A DNA stretch of 64,000 nt from Paenibacillus glycinis (GCF_009909185.1 NZ_JAAAMV010000022.1:52631-116630); one strand, 5' to 3'; positions 9,054 through 18,453 are shown, numbered from the stretch's first letter. A program made the numbers and translations. Notes: generated by a model from the sequence alone, not told the origin.

Positions 9054-9549
9054 GCGGCAAACACTCCTCCAGCGTTATAATGCCAATCCGGTTGTTGCGA
9101 GCGTAAGAAATGGCGAGCGGCGGAACATGTACGCCGTGAGTGACGGCCGAAGCCGCAAAAAAGTAGAATGGATTCTATTGTAATGGATGCATCCCGGCAA
9201 TTCAATATCGCCCGCGGCAGAAACCGACGATCGGGTCGATCCGGCCGTGCCGCGGAAGCTCGGCTATCTTCAGCGTTGGCTCTGACCGGGCAACTGCCGG
9301 CGCACGGAACCGCCCGGATAAGCCATGCCCGCGAGCGGCCAGCGCCGCGAAAGCGCACCTCCGCGTCACTCTTCTTTATATGCGGCCGGAACGGAATTTT
9401 GTTAAGCGCCTCGCGCGAAATAGGCCGAAACGCAATAAAAACATGCGCGTTCCATACCATGCGATAGCGGCCAAATGAGCGATGCAAGCCTTGGAATACG
9501 CGACAAGCCCCCGAACCGGGTAGGATCGGGAGCTTGTCGATGGCTTTGC
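9054..9549. other. Intergenic stretch with no supported gene
   Basis: About 500 bases. Short ORFs in several frames are Arg-rich, lack ribosome binding sites and show no family features. I see no terminator or promoter I would defend. Confidence 0.6.
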
Positions 9550-10512
9550 TTACTTGCTATGCAGCACTTCCGGCGTCGTCAGCTTGTCGTAGAAATCGAC
9601 CGCTTTGTCCTTGTCGTCGGATTCGCGAAGCGCCATGGCGGAACGCGGATGTTCGTCCAGCATGCCCGTGATCATGTACGGGATGATGTAGCCCCATTCT
9701 TCTTTCTCGCGAAGCGGGATCATGTACTTCTCGATCATATCGAGCACCGGGCGCACGTTGTATTTCGTGTTCTTCAGGTGGGCGACGAGCAGTTCCGTCG
9801 GGCAGTTGCCTGCCGCGCGGCCCATGCCGTAAACGGATGCGTCCAGCAGCTCCACGCCTTGGTCGACGGCGGTAAGCGTGTTCGCGAACGCCAACTGCAT
9901 GTTGTTGTGCGTATGCACGCCGAGACGCTTGCTCGGGACATGTTTCTTGAACTTGCTGATCAAGTAGTCGAAATCCTTCGGATCCAGACTGCCGTAGGAG
10001 TCCACCACGTACACGACGTCCACGACGCTGGCTTCGATCAGCTCGAACGCTTCCAGCAGCTGATTCTCCATGACGTTGGACAACGCCATGATGTTGATCG
10101 TCGTTTCGTAGCCGCGATCATGGAACACTTTCACGAGCTCGAGCGCCTTCTCCACGTCTTGGATGTAGCAGGCCACGCGGATCAGGTCGAGCAGGCTTTC
10201 TTCGCGCGGAAGAATATCGTTCTCGTCGACGCGGCCGATATCCACGAGCGCGGACAGCTTCGTGTTCAGCTTATGCGGAATGACCTTGCGCAGGAAATCG
10301 TCGTCCAGGAAGCGCCACGGTCCAGCGGATTCGGCACCTTTCAGCAGCTTCGGGGAGTTCTTGTAGCCGATCTCCATATAGTCCACGCCCGCATCGTTCA
10401 AGGTGCGGTACAGGTGCTGGACGAATTCGACGCTGAAATCCCAGTTGTTGACGAGCCCGCCGTCGCGGATCGTGCAGTCGACGATTTTGCAATTATTGTT
10501 CTTTGCGGTCAT
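9550..10512 (-). CDS. HMGL-like aldolase (DRE-TIM metallolyase family)
   Basis: Predicted divalent-metal-dependent aldolase or Claisen-type enzyme of 320 residues. ATG at 10512 is preferred because AAAGGAG lies nine bases upstream; the longer reading to 10569 lacks one. The N-terminus carries the family metal and catalytic motif as CTIRDGG, and the late HTHNN segment supplies two metal-binding histidines. It resembles the aldolase half of 4-hydroxy-2-oxovalerate aldolase but lacks the C-terminal communication domain, and no acylating aldehyde dehydrogenase lies beside it. Substrate is therefore open. It is monocistronic, with fumC upstream behind a probable terminator. Confidence 0.85.
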   Translation of the reverse strand: MTAKNNNCKIVDCTIRDGGLVNNWDFSVEFVQHLYRTLNDAGVDYMEIGYKNSPKLLKGAESAGPWRFLDDDFLRKVIPHKLNTKLSALVDIGRVDENDILPREESLLDLIRVACYIQDVEKALELVKVFHDRGYETTINIMALSNVMENQLLEAFELIEASVVDVVYVVDSYGSLDPKDFDYLISKFKKHVPSKRLGVHTHNNMQLAFANTLTAVDQGVELLDASVYGMGRAAGNCPTELLVAHLKNTKYNVRPVLDMIEKYMIPLREKEEWGYIIPYMITGMLDEHPRSAMALRESDDKDKAVDFYDKLTTPEVLHSK

Positions 10513-10574
10513 GTGCGTGTACTCCTTTGATCCATGCATTTTTTTATAATCATACTTGAAATCTGCCATGAACG

Positions 10575-10602
10575 CAAAAAAAATTTTGTCGCTTTAAAGC
10601 GA
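10575..10602 (-). terminator. Probable terminator of fumC
   Basis: On the minus strand the palindrome TCGCTTTAAAGCGA (10589-10602) is followed by CAAAA and eight T residues. It lies just after the fumC stop. Confidence 0.6.
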
Positions 10603-10623
10603 ATCAGCGGTCTGAAATGGCGT

Positions 10624-12006
10624 TCAAATCATTGCGTCCGCGCGCACGACCTCGTCGAATTTCTCGGCGGAAATCAGTCCGCTGCGGATGGCGGCCTCGC
10701 GCAGGGTCAGTCCCTCCTTGTGCGCCGCTTTGGCGATCGACGCGGCATTTTCGTAGCCGATATGCGGATTCAGCGCCGTCACGAGCATCAGCGATTCGTT
10801 CAAATGCCGCTGAATCGCCTCGCGGTTCGGCTCGATGCCGACGGCGCAGTGCTCGTCGAACGAGCGCATGGCATCGCTCAGCAGCCGCGCCGATTGCAGG
10901 AAGTTGTGAATGATGACCGGCTTGAACACGTTGAGCTCGAAGTTGCCCTGGCTCGCCGCGAAGCCGATCGCCGCGTCGTTGCCCATGACCTGGCAGACGA
11001 CCATCGTCAAGGCCTCGCATTGGGTCGGGTTCACCTTGCCCGGCATGATCGAGCTGCCCGGCTCGTTCTCGGGGATGCGGAGCTCGCCGATGCCGCAGCG
11101 CGGCCCGCTCGCCAGCCAGCGGACGTCGTTGGCGATCTTCATCAGATCCGCCGCCAGCGCCTTGAACGCGCCGTGCACGAAGACGAGCTCGTCGTGGCTC
11201 GTGAGCGCCTGGAACTTGTTCGGCGCGCCGATGAACCGCTTGCCCGTCAAGCCGGAGATCGCGTCGGCGACCTTGTCGCTGAAGCCCGGCGGCGCGTTGA
11301 GCCCCGTGCCGACGGCCGTGCCGCCGATGGCCAGCTCGCGCAGCTCCTCGCGCGCCGCGCCGATGTTCCGCTCGGCCTTCTCCAGCATGCGGACCCAGCC
11401 GCTGATCTCCTGGCCCAGCGTCAGCGGGGTCGCGTCCTGCAGATGCGTCCGGCCGATCTTGATGATGTCCGCGAAGGCCGCGCTTTTCTCAGCGAGGGTG
11501 GCCTTAAGCTGCGCAATGGCGGGCAGCACGTCATCTTCGACGGCGATCAGCGCCGCGACGTGCATCGCGGTCGGAAACGTGTCGTTGGAGCTCTGCGAGC
11601 GGTTCACGTCGTCGTTGGGATGCACCTTGGCGGCAGCATCGCCGCCGCGCTCCGCCAGCAGCTGCCCGGCGCGGCGCGCGATCACTTCGTTGACGTTCAT
11701 GTTCGATTGCGTGCCGCTTCCGGTCTGCCAGACGGCCAGCGGAAATTCGCCGTCCCATCGCCCCGCGACGATCTCGTCGGCCGCCTCGGCGATCGCGCCC
11801 GCCTTCGCCTCGTCCAGCTTGCCGAGTCCCCCGTTCACGACGGCGGCCGCTTTCTTCAGGTACGCGAACGCCTGGATGAGCTCGCGCGGCATTTTCTCCG
11901 TGCCGATCTTGAAATTATGAAGACTGCGCTCGGTCTGCGCCCCCCATAGCCGGTTGGCGTCCACCTTGATTTCGCCCATGGAGTCCTTCTCGATCCGATA
12001 GTCCAT
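10624..12006 (-). CDS. fumC: Class II fumarate hydratase
   Basis: Reversible hydration of fumarate to L-malate in the TCA cycle, cytosolic, iron-independent homotetramer. 460 residues, the usual length. ATG at 12006 has GGAAGGGG upstream. The superfamily signature [11 protein letters not shown] is intact, as are the substrate-site segments [16 protein letters not shown] and [10 protein letters not shown]. Neighbours are unrelated, so it is probably its own transcription unit ending at the palindromic terminator near 10575-10602. Confidence 0.98.
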   Translation of the reverse strand: MDYRIEKDSMGEIKVDANRLWGAQTERSLHNFKIGTEKMPRELIQAFAYLKKAAAVVNGGLGKLDEAKAGAIAEAADEIVAGRWDGEFPLAVWQTGSGTQSNMNVNEVIARRAGQLLAERGGDAAAKVHPNDDVNRSQSSNDTFPTAMHVAALIAVEDDVLPAIAQLKATLAEKSAAFADIIKIGRTHLQDATPLTLGQEISGWVRMLEKAERNIGAAREELRELAIGGTAVGTGLNAPPGFSDKVADAISGLTGKRFIGAPNKFQALTSHDELVFVHGAFKALAADLMKIANDVRWLASGPRCGIGELRIPENEPGSSIMPGKVNPTQCEALTMVVCQVMGNDAAIGFAASQGNFELNVFKPVIIHNFLQSARLLSDAMRSFDEHCAVGIEPNREAIQRHLNESLMLVTALNPHIGYENAASIAKAAHKEGLTLREAAIRSGLISAEKFDEVVRADAMI

Positions 12007-12164
12007 CTTGCTTGCCCCTTCCTATGCTTGATTCTCCGCCGCTCGCGGCATATGTCGAAGACATGCGCTTACCTCTCTATTCAAGTAAATAGGCGATGCA
12101 TGAATCATCATGCGCCGCCTCTATCCATGATTGCCTAATTCAGGGTATGCGATACCGCCCTCAA

Positions 12165-12587
12165 TTAGGGCCCTATCGGAAAATGCGCCCGCAGCTCCTC
12201 CGGGATCGGCCGGCTCGCGCGCGTCCGCTCGTCCATCGCCACGCTCGTCACGAGCGCGTCCGCGCATCGTTCCCCGGACTGGTTGAAGATCTCCTGCTTC
12301 AACACGTAGCTCGTGCGGCCGGCCCGTTCCGCCTCCGTAACGATCGTCAGCCGGTCCCCCTGCCTGCATTCCTTGCGATAGTTGATGTTGATGTTGACCG
12401 TCACCGTCTGGACGCCCAGCGCCAAGAACGTCTCGTACGAGAGGCCGCGCCGCTCGTACCATTCCTCCCGGCCCCACTCCAAGTACTCCAAATACTTGGC
12501 GTTATTCACATGCCCGTTAACATCGATCTCCGTCGACCTGACGACGATTTCCAGGCTCACGCCCCCCATGATCTCCATGCCCTCCAC
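12165..12587 (-). CDS. 4HBT-family acyl-CoA thioesterase
   Basis: Hot-dog-fold thioesterase of 140 residues, cytosolic, expected to hydrolyse acyl-CoA or acyl-ACP thioesters. The N-terminal segment DVNGHVNNAKYLEYLEWGRE holds the 4HBT/YbgC-type Asp-His-Asn active-site pattern. Start is uncertain: GTG at 12587, or ATG at 12578 or 12569; a GAGGGAG precedes the GTG closely and GGAGG precedes the later ATGs. Substrate cannot be told from context. Confidence 0.9.
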   Translation of the reverse strand: MEGMEIMGGVSLEIVVRSTEIDVNGHVNNAKYLEYLEWGREEWYERRGLSYETFLALGVQTVTVNININYRKECRQGDRLTIVTEAERAGRTSYVLKQEIFNQSGERCADALVTSVAMDERTRASRPIPEELRAHFPIGP

Positions 12588-12788
12588 GCTCCCTCGCCTC
12601 TGCGCCGGCTTCTTGCTTGCGCCGGCATCCGCATTTTGCTCATATGGTAGCCCTACGGAGAGCGATTGTCAAAAAGGCGGCGCAGCATCGGACATTTACC
12701 TAGGGCCGGCAACCATATTGGGCAACAATAACATCGTACGGCCTTCCCTGGAACGAGGCGATCGCAACGTTATGCGCACCGAAACGAA

Positions 12789-12817
12789 GAGAGACCCGGC
12801 CCCGGGGCCAAGTCTCT
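12789..12817. terminator. Hairpin, possible terminator of the siderophore-binding protein gene
   Basis: AGAGACCCGGCCCC with GGGGCCAAGTCTCT forms a GC-rich imperfect stem 50 bases after the 12866 stop. The T-run on either side is weak. Confidence 0.4.
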
Positions 12818-12865
12818 TTCCCGCGAAGGAAGAACCGCCTCCCCGGCGAATGCGGAGGATCGGGC

Positions 12866-13873
12866 TTACGATTTCGCGGACAGCAAGCTATCCGAGATGA
12901 ACTTCAACTGCGCGTCGAGCGAGATCGGGTCGTTATACGTGTCGCCTTTCGGGTTGAGCTGGAATACGTGTCCGGCTTTGACGGCCGGCAGTCCCTGCCA
13001 TATCGGGCTGTCGTAGACGATCTTCGGATCGCTGGTATCGCCGGACCATGCGCAAGTGAAGACGATGTCGCCGGAGAATTCAGGAAGCTTCTCGAGCGAG
13101 ATCGAAGCCCAGCCCGTTCCGCTGTCGATAGCGGCCTTTTGCGCTTCCGGCGGCGCCTTCAAGCCGAATTCGCCGTAAATGATTTCGCCGCCGCGGCCGT
13201 AGTTGTGACCGAATACGTACAGCCCCTTCGCGTACGGGTTAATGATCGACACGGTTTTATTGCCGACGGCTTTCTGAACCTGCGGCTTCAGCTCGCCGAT
13301 TTTTTTCTCCCATTGGCCAATCCACTGCTTCGCCTCGTTTTCTTTTCCGGTCAGCTTGCCGAAATCCAGCAATTGATCCTTGTAGTTTTTCTTGCCGTAT
13401 TCGATCGCCACGACCGGCGCGATTTGCTCCAGCTGCTCGATGCCTTCCGTACCGCTATACGTCACGATCAGATCGGGCTTGAGCTCGAGAATCTTCTCCG
13501 GCGACGCGTCGTCGCCAATGCTGACGGCGCCGTCCAGCATCCCCTTGAAGTAAGGATTGCCCATGGCCCCTTCCCCGACTCCGACCGGCTTGGCGCCGAG
13601 TACCAGGAAGTAGCCGGTATAGAAAGTGGTCAAGTCGACGATCCGCTTGGGGTGCTTAGGCACTTGGATATCGCCGTTGGCCGCTTGGAAGGTGACCGTT
13701 TCCGCTTCTCCGGGAGCCGTATCTTCGGCAGGCTCGGTCACGGACGAGGCCGCATTCCCCGCCTTATTGCCGTTCTGGCTCGCATTCTCCCGCGTATTCC
13801 CGCAAGCCCCGAGAAGCAGCGCCATTCCAACTGAAAGCAAAAGCATAACCGGCATGAACTTCAATCTGCGCAA
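12866..13873 (-). CDS. Iron-siderophore ABC transporter substrate-binding lipoprotein
   Basis: Extracellular lipid-anchored receptor for a ferric siderophore, of the FecB/FhuD/FeuA class (two-lobed, helix-linked fold). 335 residues. TTG at 13873 is chosen because AGGAGG lies eight bases before it; the in-frame TTG at 13879 would sit only two bases from it. The lipobox is LLLGAC. The ligand-binding domain begins with the usual HPKRIVDLTTFYTGYFLVLG segment. A near-perfect Fur box overlaps the leader. No permease or ATPase gene is adjacent, so it must work with components encoded elsewhere. Confidence 0.95.
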   Translation of the reverse strand: MRRLKFMPVMLLLSVGMALLLGACGNTRENASQNGNKAGNAASSVTEPAEDTAPGEAETVTFQAANGDIQVPKHPKRIVDLTTFYTGYFLVLGAKPVGVGEGAMGNPYFKGMLDGAVSIGDDASPEKILELKPDLIVTYSGTEGIEQLEQIAPVVAIEYGKKNYKDQLLDFGKLTGKENEAKQWIGQWEKKIGELKPQVQKAVGNKTVSIINPYAKGLYVFGHNYGRGGEIIYGEFGLKAPPEAQKAAIDSGTGWASISLEKLPEFSGDIVFTCAWSGDTSDPKIVYDSPIWQGLPAVKAGHVFQLNPKGDTYNDPISLDAQLKFISDSLLSAKS

Positions 13874-13891
13874 AACCAATTCCTCCTAATT

Positions 13892-13910
13892 GATATTGAT
13901 TATCATTATC
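13892..13910. promoter_or_regulatory. Fur box upstream of the siderophore-binding protein gene
   Basis: Read on the minus strand, GATAATGATAATCAATATC matches the classical 19-base Fur consensus GATAATGATAATCATTATC at 18 of 19 positions. It lies immediately before the ribosome binding site, so iron-dependent repression is very likely. Confidence 0.88.
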
Positions 13911-14190
13911 AAAAATAGCATAAGTTGCATCGGTTGGCAATCATTTAAAATGGACGCGCGTCGCCGCAGGACCGCAGCCTCAGCGCGCCAAGTCCCCTTC
14001 GGCGGCAATTGTCCGGCAAGTGAGCCATGAATACCAACCAAATAACCGCACATGTTGCAGATAAAAAAAACAGCCTCGGCCCAATGAAATTCAGGACCAA
14101 AGCCGTTCATGGACTTGCCGGGGGCAGTTCACCGATTATCCTATTGATTCAAAAGACGCCGCGCTGCACGCGACGTTCTTCAAGCGAAGC
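13911..14190. other. Intergenic stretch with no supported gene
   Basis: Upstream region of the siderophore-binding protein gene. A 74-codon minus-strand ORF here lacks a ribosome binding site and runs through the Fur box, so I do not call it. Confidence 0.5.
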
Positions 14191-14673
14191 CTATTGATCG
14201 GCGTCCATCCGCACGCCTTGTCCAAGCGGGATCGGGGTTCTTGTTCTGGCCGCGAGGCGCTCGACGGCATAGACGAGGCCAAGCACGGCGAGCAGGCCGC
14301 CAAGCGAAACGGCGACGGACAGCGGAGCCATCCATAGATCCGCGGGGTGCGCGAAGAACGGAATAAGCGAGACGGCGATGATCGGCGGCGCGTTCAGCTT
14401 GAGCGTACGGACGAGCCAGATCACGATCAGCGTGCTGACGAACAAGGATACCATGCCGCTGTCGACGGCGTAGGCGAGCGTGCCAATGATGGAGGACAGC
14501 ACCGCGCAGCAGGCGATGCCGAGCAGCTCCGGCAGCCGCGGAGAACGGGTAATGAAGAGGAAGCCGAAAGCCCCCAGCGTCGGGAAGAACAGCATATGCA
14601 TGCCTGGCCCTTGCGAGGACAGCCAATAGACGAACATAATGAACAAGCCGAGGCCGACGGATCGAATCAACAT
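14191..14673 (-). CDS. HPP-like integral membrane protein
   Basis: Small membrane protein of 160 residues with four or five hydrophobic helices and a short basic/acidic cytosolic tail. ATG at 14673 (MLIRSVGLGLF) has AAAGG nine bases upstream and starts right at the first helix; the longer form to 14706 adds only a basic peptide. The overall pattern (HMLFFPTLGAFGFLF, then a FFAHPADLW loop) resembles HPP-family proteins, some of which transport nitrite in plastids and cyanobacteria. That name is tentative, and no context supports a substrate. Confidence 0.7.
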   Translation of the reverse strand: MLIRSVGLGLFIMFVYWLSSQGPGMHMLFFPTLGAFGFLFITRSPRLPELLGIACCAVLSSIIGTLAYAVDSGMVSLFVSTLIVIWLVRTLKLNAPPIIAVSLIPFFAHPADLWMAPLSVAVSLGGLLAVLGLVYAVERLAARTRTPIPLGQGVRMDADQ

Positions 14674-14858
14674 CGCGCAGCAACCTTTCTTTCGTAAAAG
14701 GATCAACCAAGCAAACCTGACATGAAAATCACTTTTACGAGCTTAAATCAGTTCGGCGCGAACGTCAATGGAAAATTCCGAGCGGTTGTCCCGTTCGCGG
14801 CGGAAGCGAAGCCGACCCGGAAAGAAACGGCGGAAGCGCGGTCGGCCGCAAGCCGCGA

Positions 14859-15047
14859 TCAGCAAGCATGTCTTTTTAAGTACGCTAATCGCTCTTCAAG
14901 GCTATCTGAAATGGTTTTAATCGATTCGGAAGCTTTGCAGTAGCCGACGCTTATGATCTGACCTTCTTTTTTCGTGAATCCGCCCAAGAAAATCGTTTCG
15001 GTCGTGGAATGTACATGTGTTATGTTGCATCTAACGCAAAAATACAT
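14859..15047 (-). CDS. Small CxxC protein, unknown function
   Basis: 62-codon gene supported by a near-perfect ribosome binding site (AAGGGAGG, seven bases before ATG at 15047). It begins MYFCVRCN, a zinc-knuckle-like CxxC, with further cysteines near positions 42 and 62. Base composition is clearly lower in GC than the neighbours, which may mean recent acquisition. I do not recognise the family. Possible role as a small zinc- or thiol-linked protein is inference. Confidence 0.6.
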   Translation of the reverse strand: MYFCVRCNITHVHSTTETIFLGGFTKKEGQIISVGYCKASESIKTISDSLEERLAYLKRHAC

Positions 15048-15179
15048 TGCAATTCCTCCCTTTGTAAGTGCTTATGCTTGATCATAGTACGAATGGAAAA
15101 ATATAGATATCATTATTTTCCAGCCGCTTTATACCGCTGAGAATAAGAGATACGCGATTCGTGCATGCTCTCGAATACG

Positions 15180-15221
15180 AAAAAGAGCTGCCCTGCGGCC
15201 TTGGCACGCAGGAAGCAGCTC
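15180..15221 (-). terminator. Terminator of the SDR/galactonate dehydratase operon
   Basis: On the minus strand GAGCTGC-TT-CCTGC pairs with GCAGG-GCAGCTC and runs into TTTTT, just after the dehydratase stop at 15266. Confidence 0.8.
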
Positions 15222-15265
15222 CCTTATTCCGTACTTTACCCGGCGGACATGCCTTCCTTATGCGC

Positions 15266-16399
15266 CTACCATTCCGCGAACGAGCCGTCGTCGTACGCCA
15301 GTCTCGGCGTATCCCAATCGCCGCCGTAGCCGCGTTCGATCAGCGCTTCCTCGTTGATCTCGATGCCGAGGCCCGGTCCCTGCGGCACGGCAATGTGCCC
15401 GCCTTCGACTACGAACGGCCGCTTCAGGTAGCCTTCGCCGAGGTCCCATTTCTCCGCCATGGACGGATGCTCCTGGATGAGGAAGTTCGGCGTGCAGGCA
15501 TCGAGCTGCAGGCAGGAAGCCAGCGAGATCGGCCCGAGCGGGTTATGCGGCGCGACGGAGGCGTAGTGCACCTCGGCCATCGCCGCGATCTTGCGGCCTT
15601 CGAAGATTCCCCCGGCATGGCACAGATCCGGCTGGACGATGGCCACGGCGCCCTTCTCGAGCGCCTCGCGGAAGCCCCAGCGCGTGAACAGCCGCTCGCC
15701 GGTGGCGATCGGAATGCTCGTCGACTGCGCAACGCGAAGCAGCGCGTCCACGTTCTCCGGCAGCACGGGCTCTTCGATGAACATCGGATAATACGGCTCC
15801 AGCGCGGCCGCGAGCCGGATCGACATCGCCGGGCTGACCCGCCCGTGGAAGTCGATCGCGATGTCGAGCCCGCTGCCCGCGGCTTCGCGGATCGCCGCGA
15901 ACTTATTCGTCACGTTCTCCACGAACGCCAGGGTATCCACCTGCCGCACCGGCGCGTCCACGCCGATCTTGATCGCGGTGAAGCCCGCTTCCATGCGCTT
16001 CTTCGCGTTCGCCGCGATCTCGTCCGGCGTCGCGCCGCCGCAGTGGCTGTACATGCGGATAGTCTCGCGTACCTTGCCGCCGAGCATCTCGTAGACGGGC
16101 ATGTTGTAAAACTTGCCCTTGATGTCCCACAGCGCCTGCTCGATGCCGCTGATCGCGCTGACCAGCACCGGGCCGCCGCGGTAGAACGTGCCGCGGTACA
16201 TGACCTGCCAGTGATGCTCGATGCGCAGCGGATCCTCTCCGATCAGGTAACGCTTCAGCTCCTCCACCGCGGTCGCGACGGTGAGCGCGCGCCCTTCCAC
16301 GATCGGCTCTCCCCAGCCGCTGATTCCCTCGTCGGTCTCGATCTTGAGAAACAACCAGCGCGGTTTCACATGGTAAAGCTTCATATCGGTGATCTTCAT
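15266..16399 (-). CDS. Mandelate racemase/enolase-family sugar acid dehydratase, probably D-galactonate dehydratase
   Basis: Mg-dependent dehydration of an aldonic acid to its 2-keto-3-deoxy form. 377 residues. ATG at 16399 (MKITDMKLY) is chosen since GAGGAG lies nine bases upstream and DgoD proteins start the same way. The N-terminal capping domain is followed by a barrel with the metal ligands in AIDFHGR, FIEEPV and ATGERL and the late catalytic-region segment SVAPHNPLGP. The histidine in DFHGR is typical of the galactonate/mannonate group. It lies 93 bases behind an SDR oxidoreductase gene, suggesting a short sugar-acid catabolic operon. Exact substrate is inferred. Confidence 0.88.
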   Translation of the reverse strand: MKITDMKLYHVKPRWLFLKIETDEGISGWGEPIVEGRALTVATAVEELKRYLIGEDPLRIEHHWQVMYRGTFYRGGPVLVSAISGIEQALWDIKGKFYNMPVYEMLGGKVRETIRMYSHCGGATPDEIAANAKKRMEAGFTAIKIGVDAPVRQVDTLAFVENVTNKFAAIREAAGSGLDIAIDFHGRVSPAMSIRLAAALEPYYPMFIEEPVLPENVDALLRVAQSTSIPIATGERLFTRWGFREALEKGAVAIVQPDLCHAGGIFEGRKIAAMAEVHYASVAPHNPLGPISLASCLQLDACTPNFLIQEHPSMAEKWDLGEGYLKRPFVVEGGHIAVPQGPGLGIEINEEALIERGYGGDWDTPRLAYDDGSFAEW

Positions 16400-16492
16400 A
16401 ACGATTCGTCTCCTCTTGCGTTCCGCTTTGGATTGATCTTGCATCGCCTGCCGTCAACCGCATGCCCATCACGCATGGCGCGTATGCTTCGG

Positions 16493-17263
16493 TTACCCTT
16501 TATCCGCCCATACCGGCAGCAGCGCGCCGCCGTCCATGTACACCGTCGTCCCCGTCATGTAGCCCGCCTTGTCGGAGGAGAGGTATACGGCCGCCTCGCC
16601 GACCTCGTCCGTCGTGGCGAAGCGGCCTAACGGAATGCGCGAGGCCACGCCGGCGATGCGTTCGCGCGCCTGCTCGTCCTTCGGCTCGCCGAGCAGGGTG
16701 TAGCCCGGCGCGATGCCGACGACGCGGATGCCGTAGCCGGCCAGGTCGAGCGCCATGTTCTTCGTCAGCTTGTTGACCGCCGCCTTGGCCGCGGCGTACA
16801 CCGTCGCGTTCGACCACGTGCCCTCCGCATGGTTGGAGCTGATGTGGATCAGCACGCCCCCCGTGCCCTGCTCCGCCATGAGGCGCGCCGCCCGCTGCGA
16901 GCAGAAATAAAGCCCTTTCAAATCCGTGTTCATCACTTCGTCGTACAGCTCCGGCGTCGTCTCGAGAAACGGCCGCATCCGCGTAATGCCGGAATTCGCC
17001 ACGCTGACGTCGAGCCGGCCGAACGCCGCGCGCGCCCCGTCGTACAACGCGTCGACGCCTTCGATCGTCGAGATGTCCGCCTGCACCGATTCGGCCCGCA
17101 CGCCGACGGCCCGAATCTCCTGCACGACGGCCTCCGCCTTCTCCGCGCTGCGGTTGTAGTTCACGCAGACATCGTAGCCCGCTCTCGCGAACGCCAGCGC
17201 GATGCCTCTGCCGATGCCCCTGCCGGAGCCCGTAACCAATGCTACTTTGCGTTCCGCCTGCAT
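16493..17263 (-). CDS. Short-chain dehydrogenase/reductase (3-oxoacyl-ACP reductase-like)
   Basis: NAD(P)-dependent oxidoreductase of 256 residues. ATG at 17263 is chosen because AGGAGG precedes it; the longer form to 17428 is unsupported. The cofactor motif is TGSGRGIG, the NNAG-type motif appears as VANSG, and the active-site set is Ser in HISSNH plus YAAAK. The first gene of a probable two-gene operon with the galactonate dehydratase-like gene, so it may oxidise the sugar or lactone that feeds the dehydratase, although the family is too broad to fix a substrate. Confidence 0.92.
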   Translation of the reverse strand: MQAERKVALVTGSGRGIGRGIALAFARAGYDVCVNYNRSAEKAEAVVQEIRAVGVRAESVQADISTIEGVDALYDGARAAFGRLDVSVANSGITRMRPFLETTPELYDEVMNTDLKGLYFCSQRAARLMAEQGTGGVLIHISSNHAEGTWSNATVYAAAKAAVNKLTKNMALDLAGYGIRVVGIAPGYTLLGEPKDEQARERIAGVASRIPLGRFATTDEVGEAAVYLSSDKAGYMTGTTVYMDGGALLPVWADKG

Positions 17264-17871
17264 TCCCTCGCCTCCTTGCGCCTTCGGCCGCGATCGCCGC
17301 CGAAACCGCCCTGTCCTTTCAGCCCCATAAACGACACGCCTTTCTCGATCAGCTTGTGGCAGGAAATGATGATGATCTTGCAGCTTATCCATCTTCAAAT
17401 AGAGCGGAACGAGGCTTGCACGATGCAAGGATCGAACAGCCGCTTCCAGTTCCCAGACTCTGAAATCGCTTGCAATTCTCGGAGCAGCTTGATCCGCATC
17501 TTCGCGTCCGCGGCGAGCTGGGTCGACAAGATCTGCGGCCGTCCGATCGTGAAATTGTACGCGGGCATGTAAGCTTTATATACGACGCGGCGTCCTTGAT
17601 TCCTGTCACGCGCATGGCGCCGATCGGGTCGTTTTTCATTTTTTTCCACGCGAACCGGATGCTGATGAGCAGCTCGTCGATGAAGGCGCCGGGAACGGCA
17701 GAAAGCTCCGTCCCATTCGGGAACGGAGCTCTCTTGTTTACGTTCGCGTTACGCGATCCAACTCTGGCAAGCCGCGCCAAAAAAATCGAAGCGGTCTCTG
17801 ATTCGGCGAGACACGTCTTGCTCGTGCGTCGAGAGCCGCGCGAGGCCTATTATCCCGCCCGGCCACCGACG
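17264..17871. other. Intergenic region with possible decayed coding remnants
   Basis: No intact gene. Minus-strand frames contain protein-like pieces (GAFIDELLISIRFAWKKMK, then AAYMP-like and LLRELQAISES segments) that switch frame between about 17640 and 17400, as a frameshifted relic would. No ribosome binding site is attached. I cannot identify the ancestor. Confidence 0.35.
17703..17731 (-). terminator. Probable terminator of the secreted protein gene
   Basis: AGCTCCG-TTCCC with GGGA-CGGAGCT on the minus strand, followed by TTTC, 140 bases after the 17872 stop. Confidence 0.5.
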
Positions 17872-18321
17872 TTATTTGCCGATGAACGTCCGCGAGCCGT
17901 TGTCCCCGCTATACGGCGGAGCATTCGGCGCCGTGACGTAGCAGATGATCAGCTTGTACGATTTGCCCGTCGGGATCACGCTCTTGAAGGTCAGGATGAA
18001 GCTCGTGTTCGTCGTGTCCGCCGAAGTAATCGTCACCTTGTCCGCCGTCAGCGCGTTGCCCGGATTCACCGTGTCGTTCATGCCGAGCGTCGCGATGCCG
18101 GTCGGCATCGTTTCGCTCAGGCTCTGAATCCAGTAGTTGCCCGGTTTGATGCCTTTCGCTCCGTCGACCGGCTGGTCGTACGTCACTTTCAGCTGGTTCC
18201 CGGACAGCTGCTGCAAGTCCTTCAGCATCGGGATCGTCTCGGCGCTCGCGCCATGCGGCAGGACGAGCGCGAACAGCATGGCGAGCGCCAAGCCGGCGGC
18301 GAATTTCGTTAATCTGTTCAT
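17872..18321 (-). CDS. Small secreted protein of unknown function
   Basis: 149 residues. ATG at 18321 (MNRLTKF) has GAGGAGGT ten bases upstream, which decides against the longer form to 18372. A classical signal peptide ends at HGASA with cleavage before ETI. The mature part of about 125 residues is rich in Thr, Ser, Asn and Asp, with alternating hydrophobic strands (QLKVTYDQPV, NTSFILTFKS, SYKLIICYVTAP), which suggests a beta-sandwich, perhaps Ig-like or SLAP-like. Probably wall-associated or released. Confidence 0.8.
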   Translation of the reverse strand: MNRLTKFAAGLALAMLFALVLPHGASAETIPMLKDLQQLSGNQLKVTYDQPVDGAKGIKPGNYWIQSLSETMPTGIATLGMNDTVNPGNALTADKVTITSADTTNTSFILTFKSVIPTGKSYKLIICYVTAPNAPPYSGDNGSRTFIGK

Positions 18322-18410
18322 ATCGTTGGTGACCTCCTCTTGTTCAGCCAAATTAAGGCAGTGCCGGTTCATAAGGAGGTTTCCCCGCGGCTTGGCTCGT
18401 TATGCACGCA

Positions 18411-18441
18411 AAAAAGGCGCCGTTTCGGAGAACGGCGCCTT
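18411..18441 (-). terminator. Terminator of the Bax-inhibitor-1 family gene
   Basis: Perfect stem AAGGCGCCGTT/AACGGCGCCTT (18414-18424 with 18431-18441), followed on the minus strand by a T-run, ten bases after the stop at 18454. Confidence 0.85.
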
Positions 18442-18453
18442 CGGCGCGGAATG

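Noticed and set aside
9168..9467. 99-codon plus-strand ORF
   Set aside because: Arg/Ser/Ala-rich translation without a ribosome binding site.
13886..14110. 74-codon minus-strand ORF
   Set aside because: No ribosome binding site, and it overlaps the Fur box.
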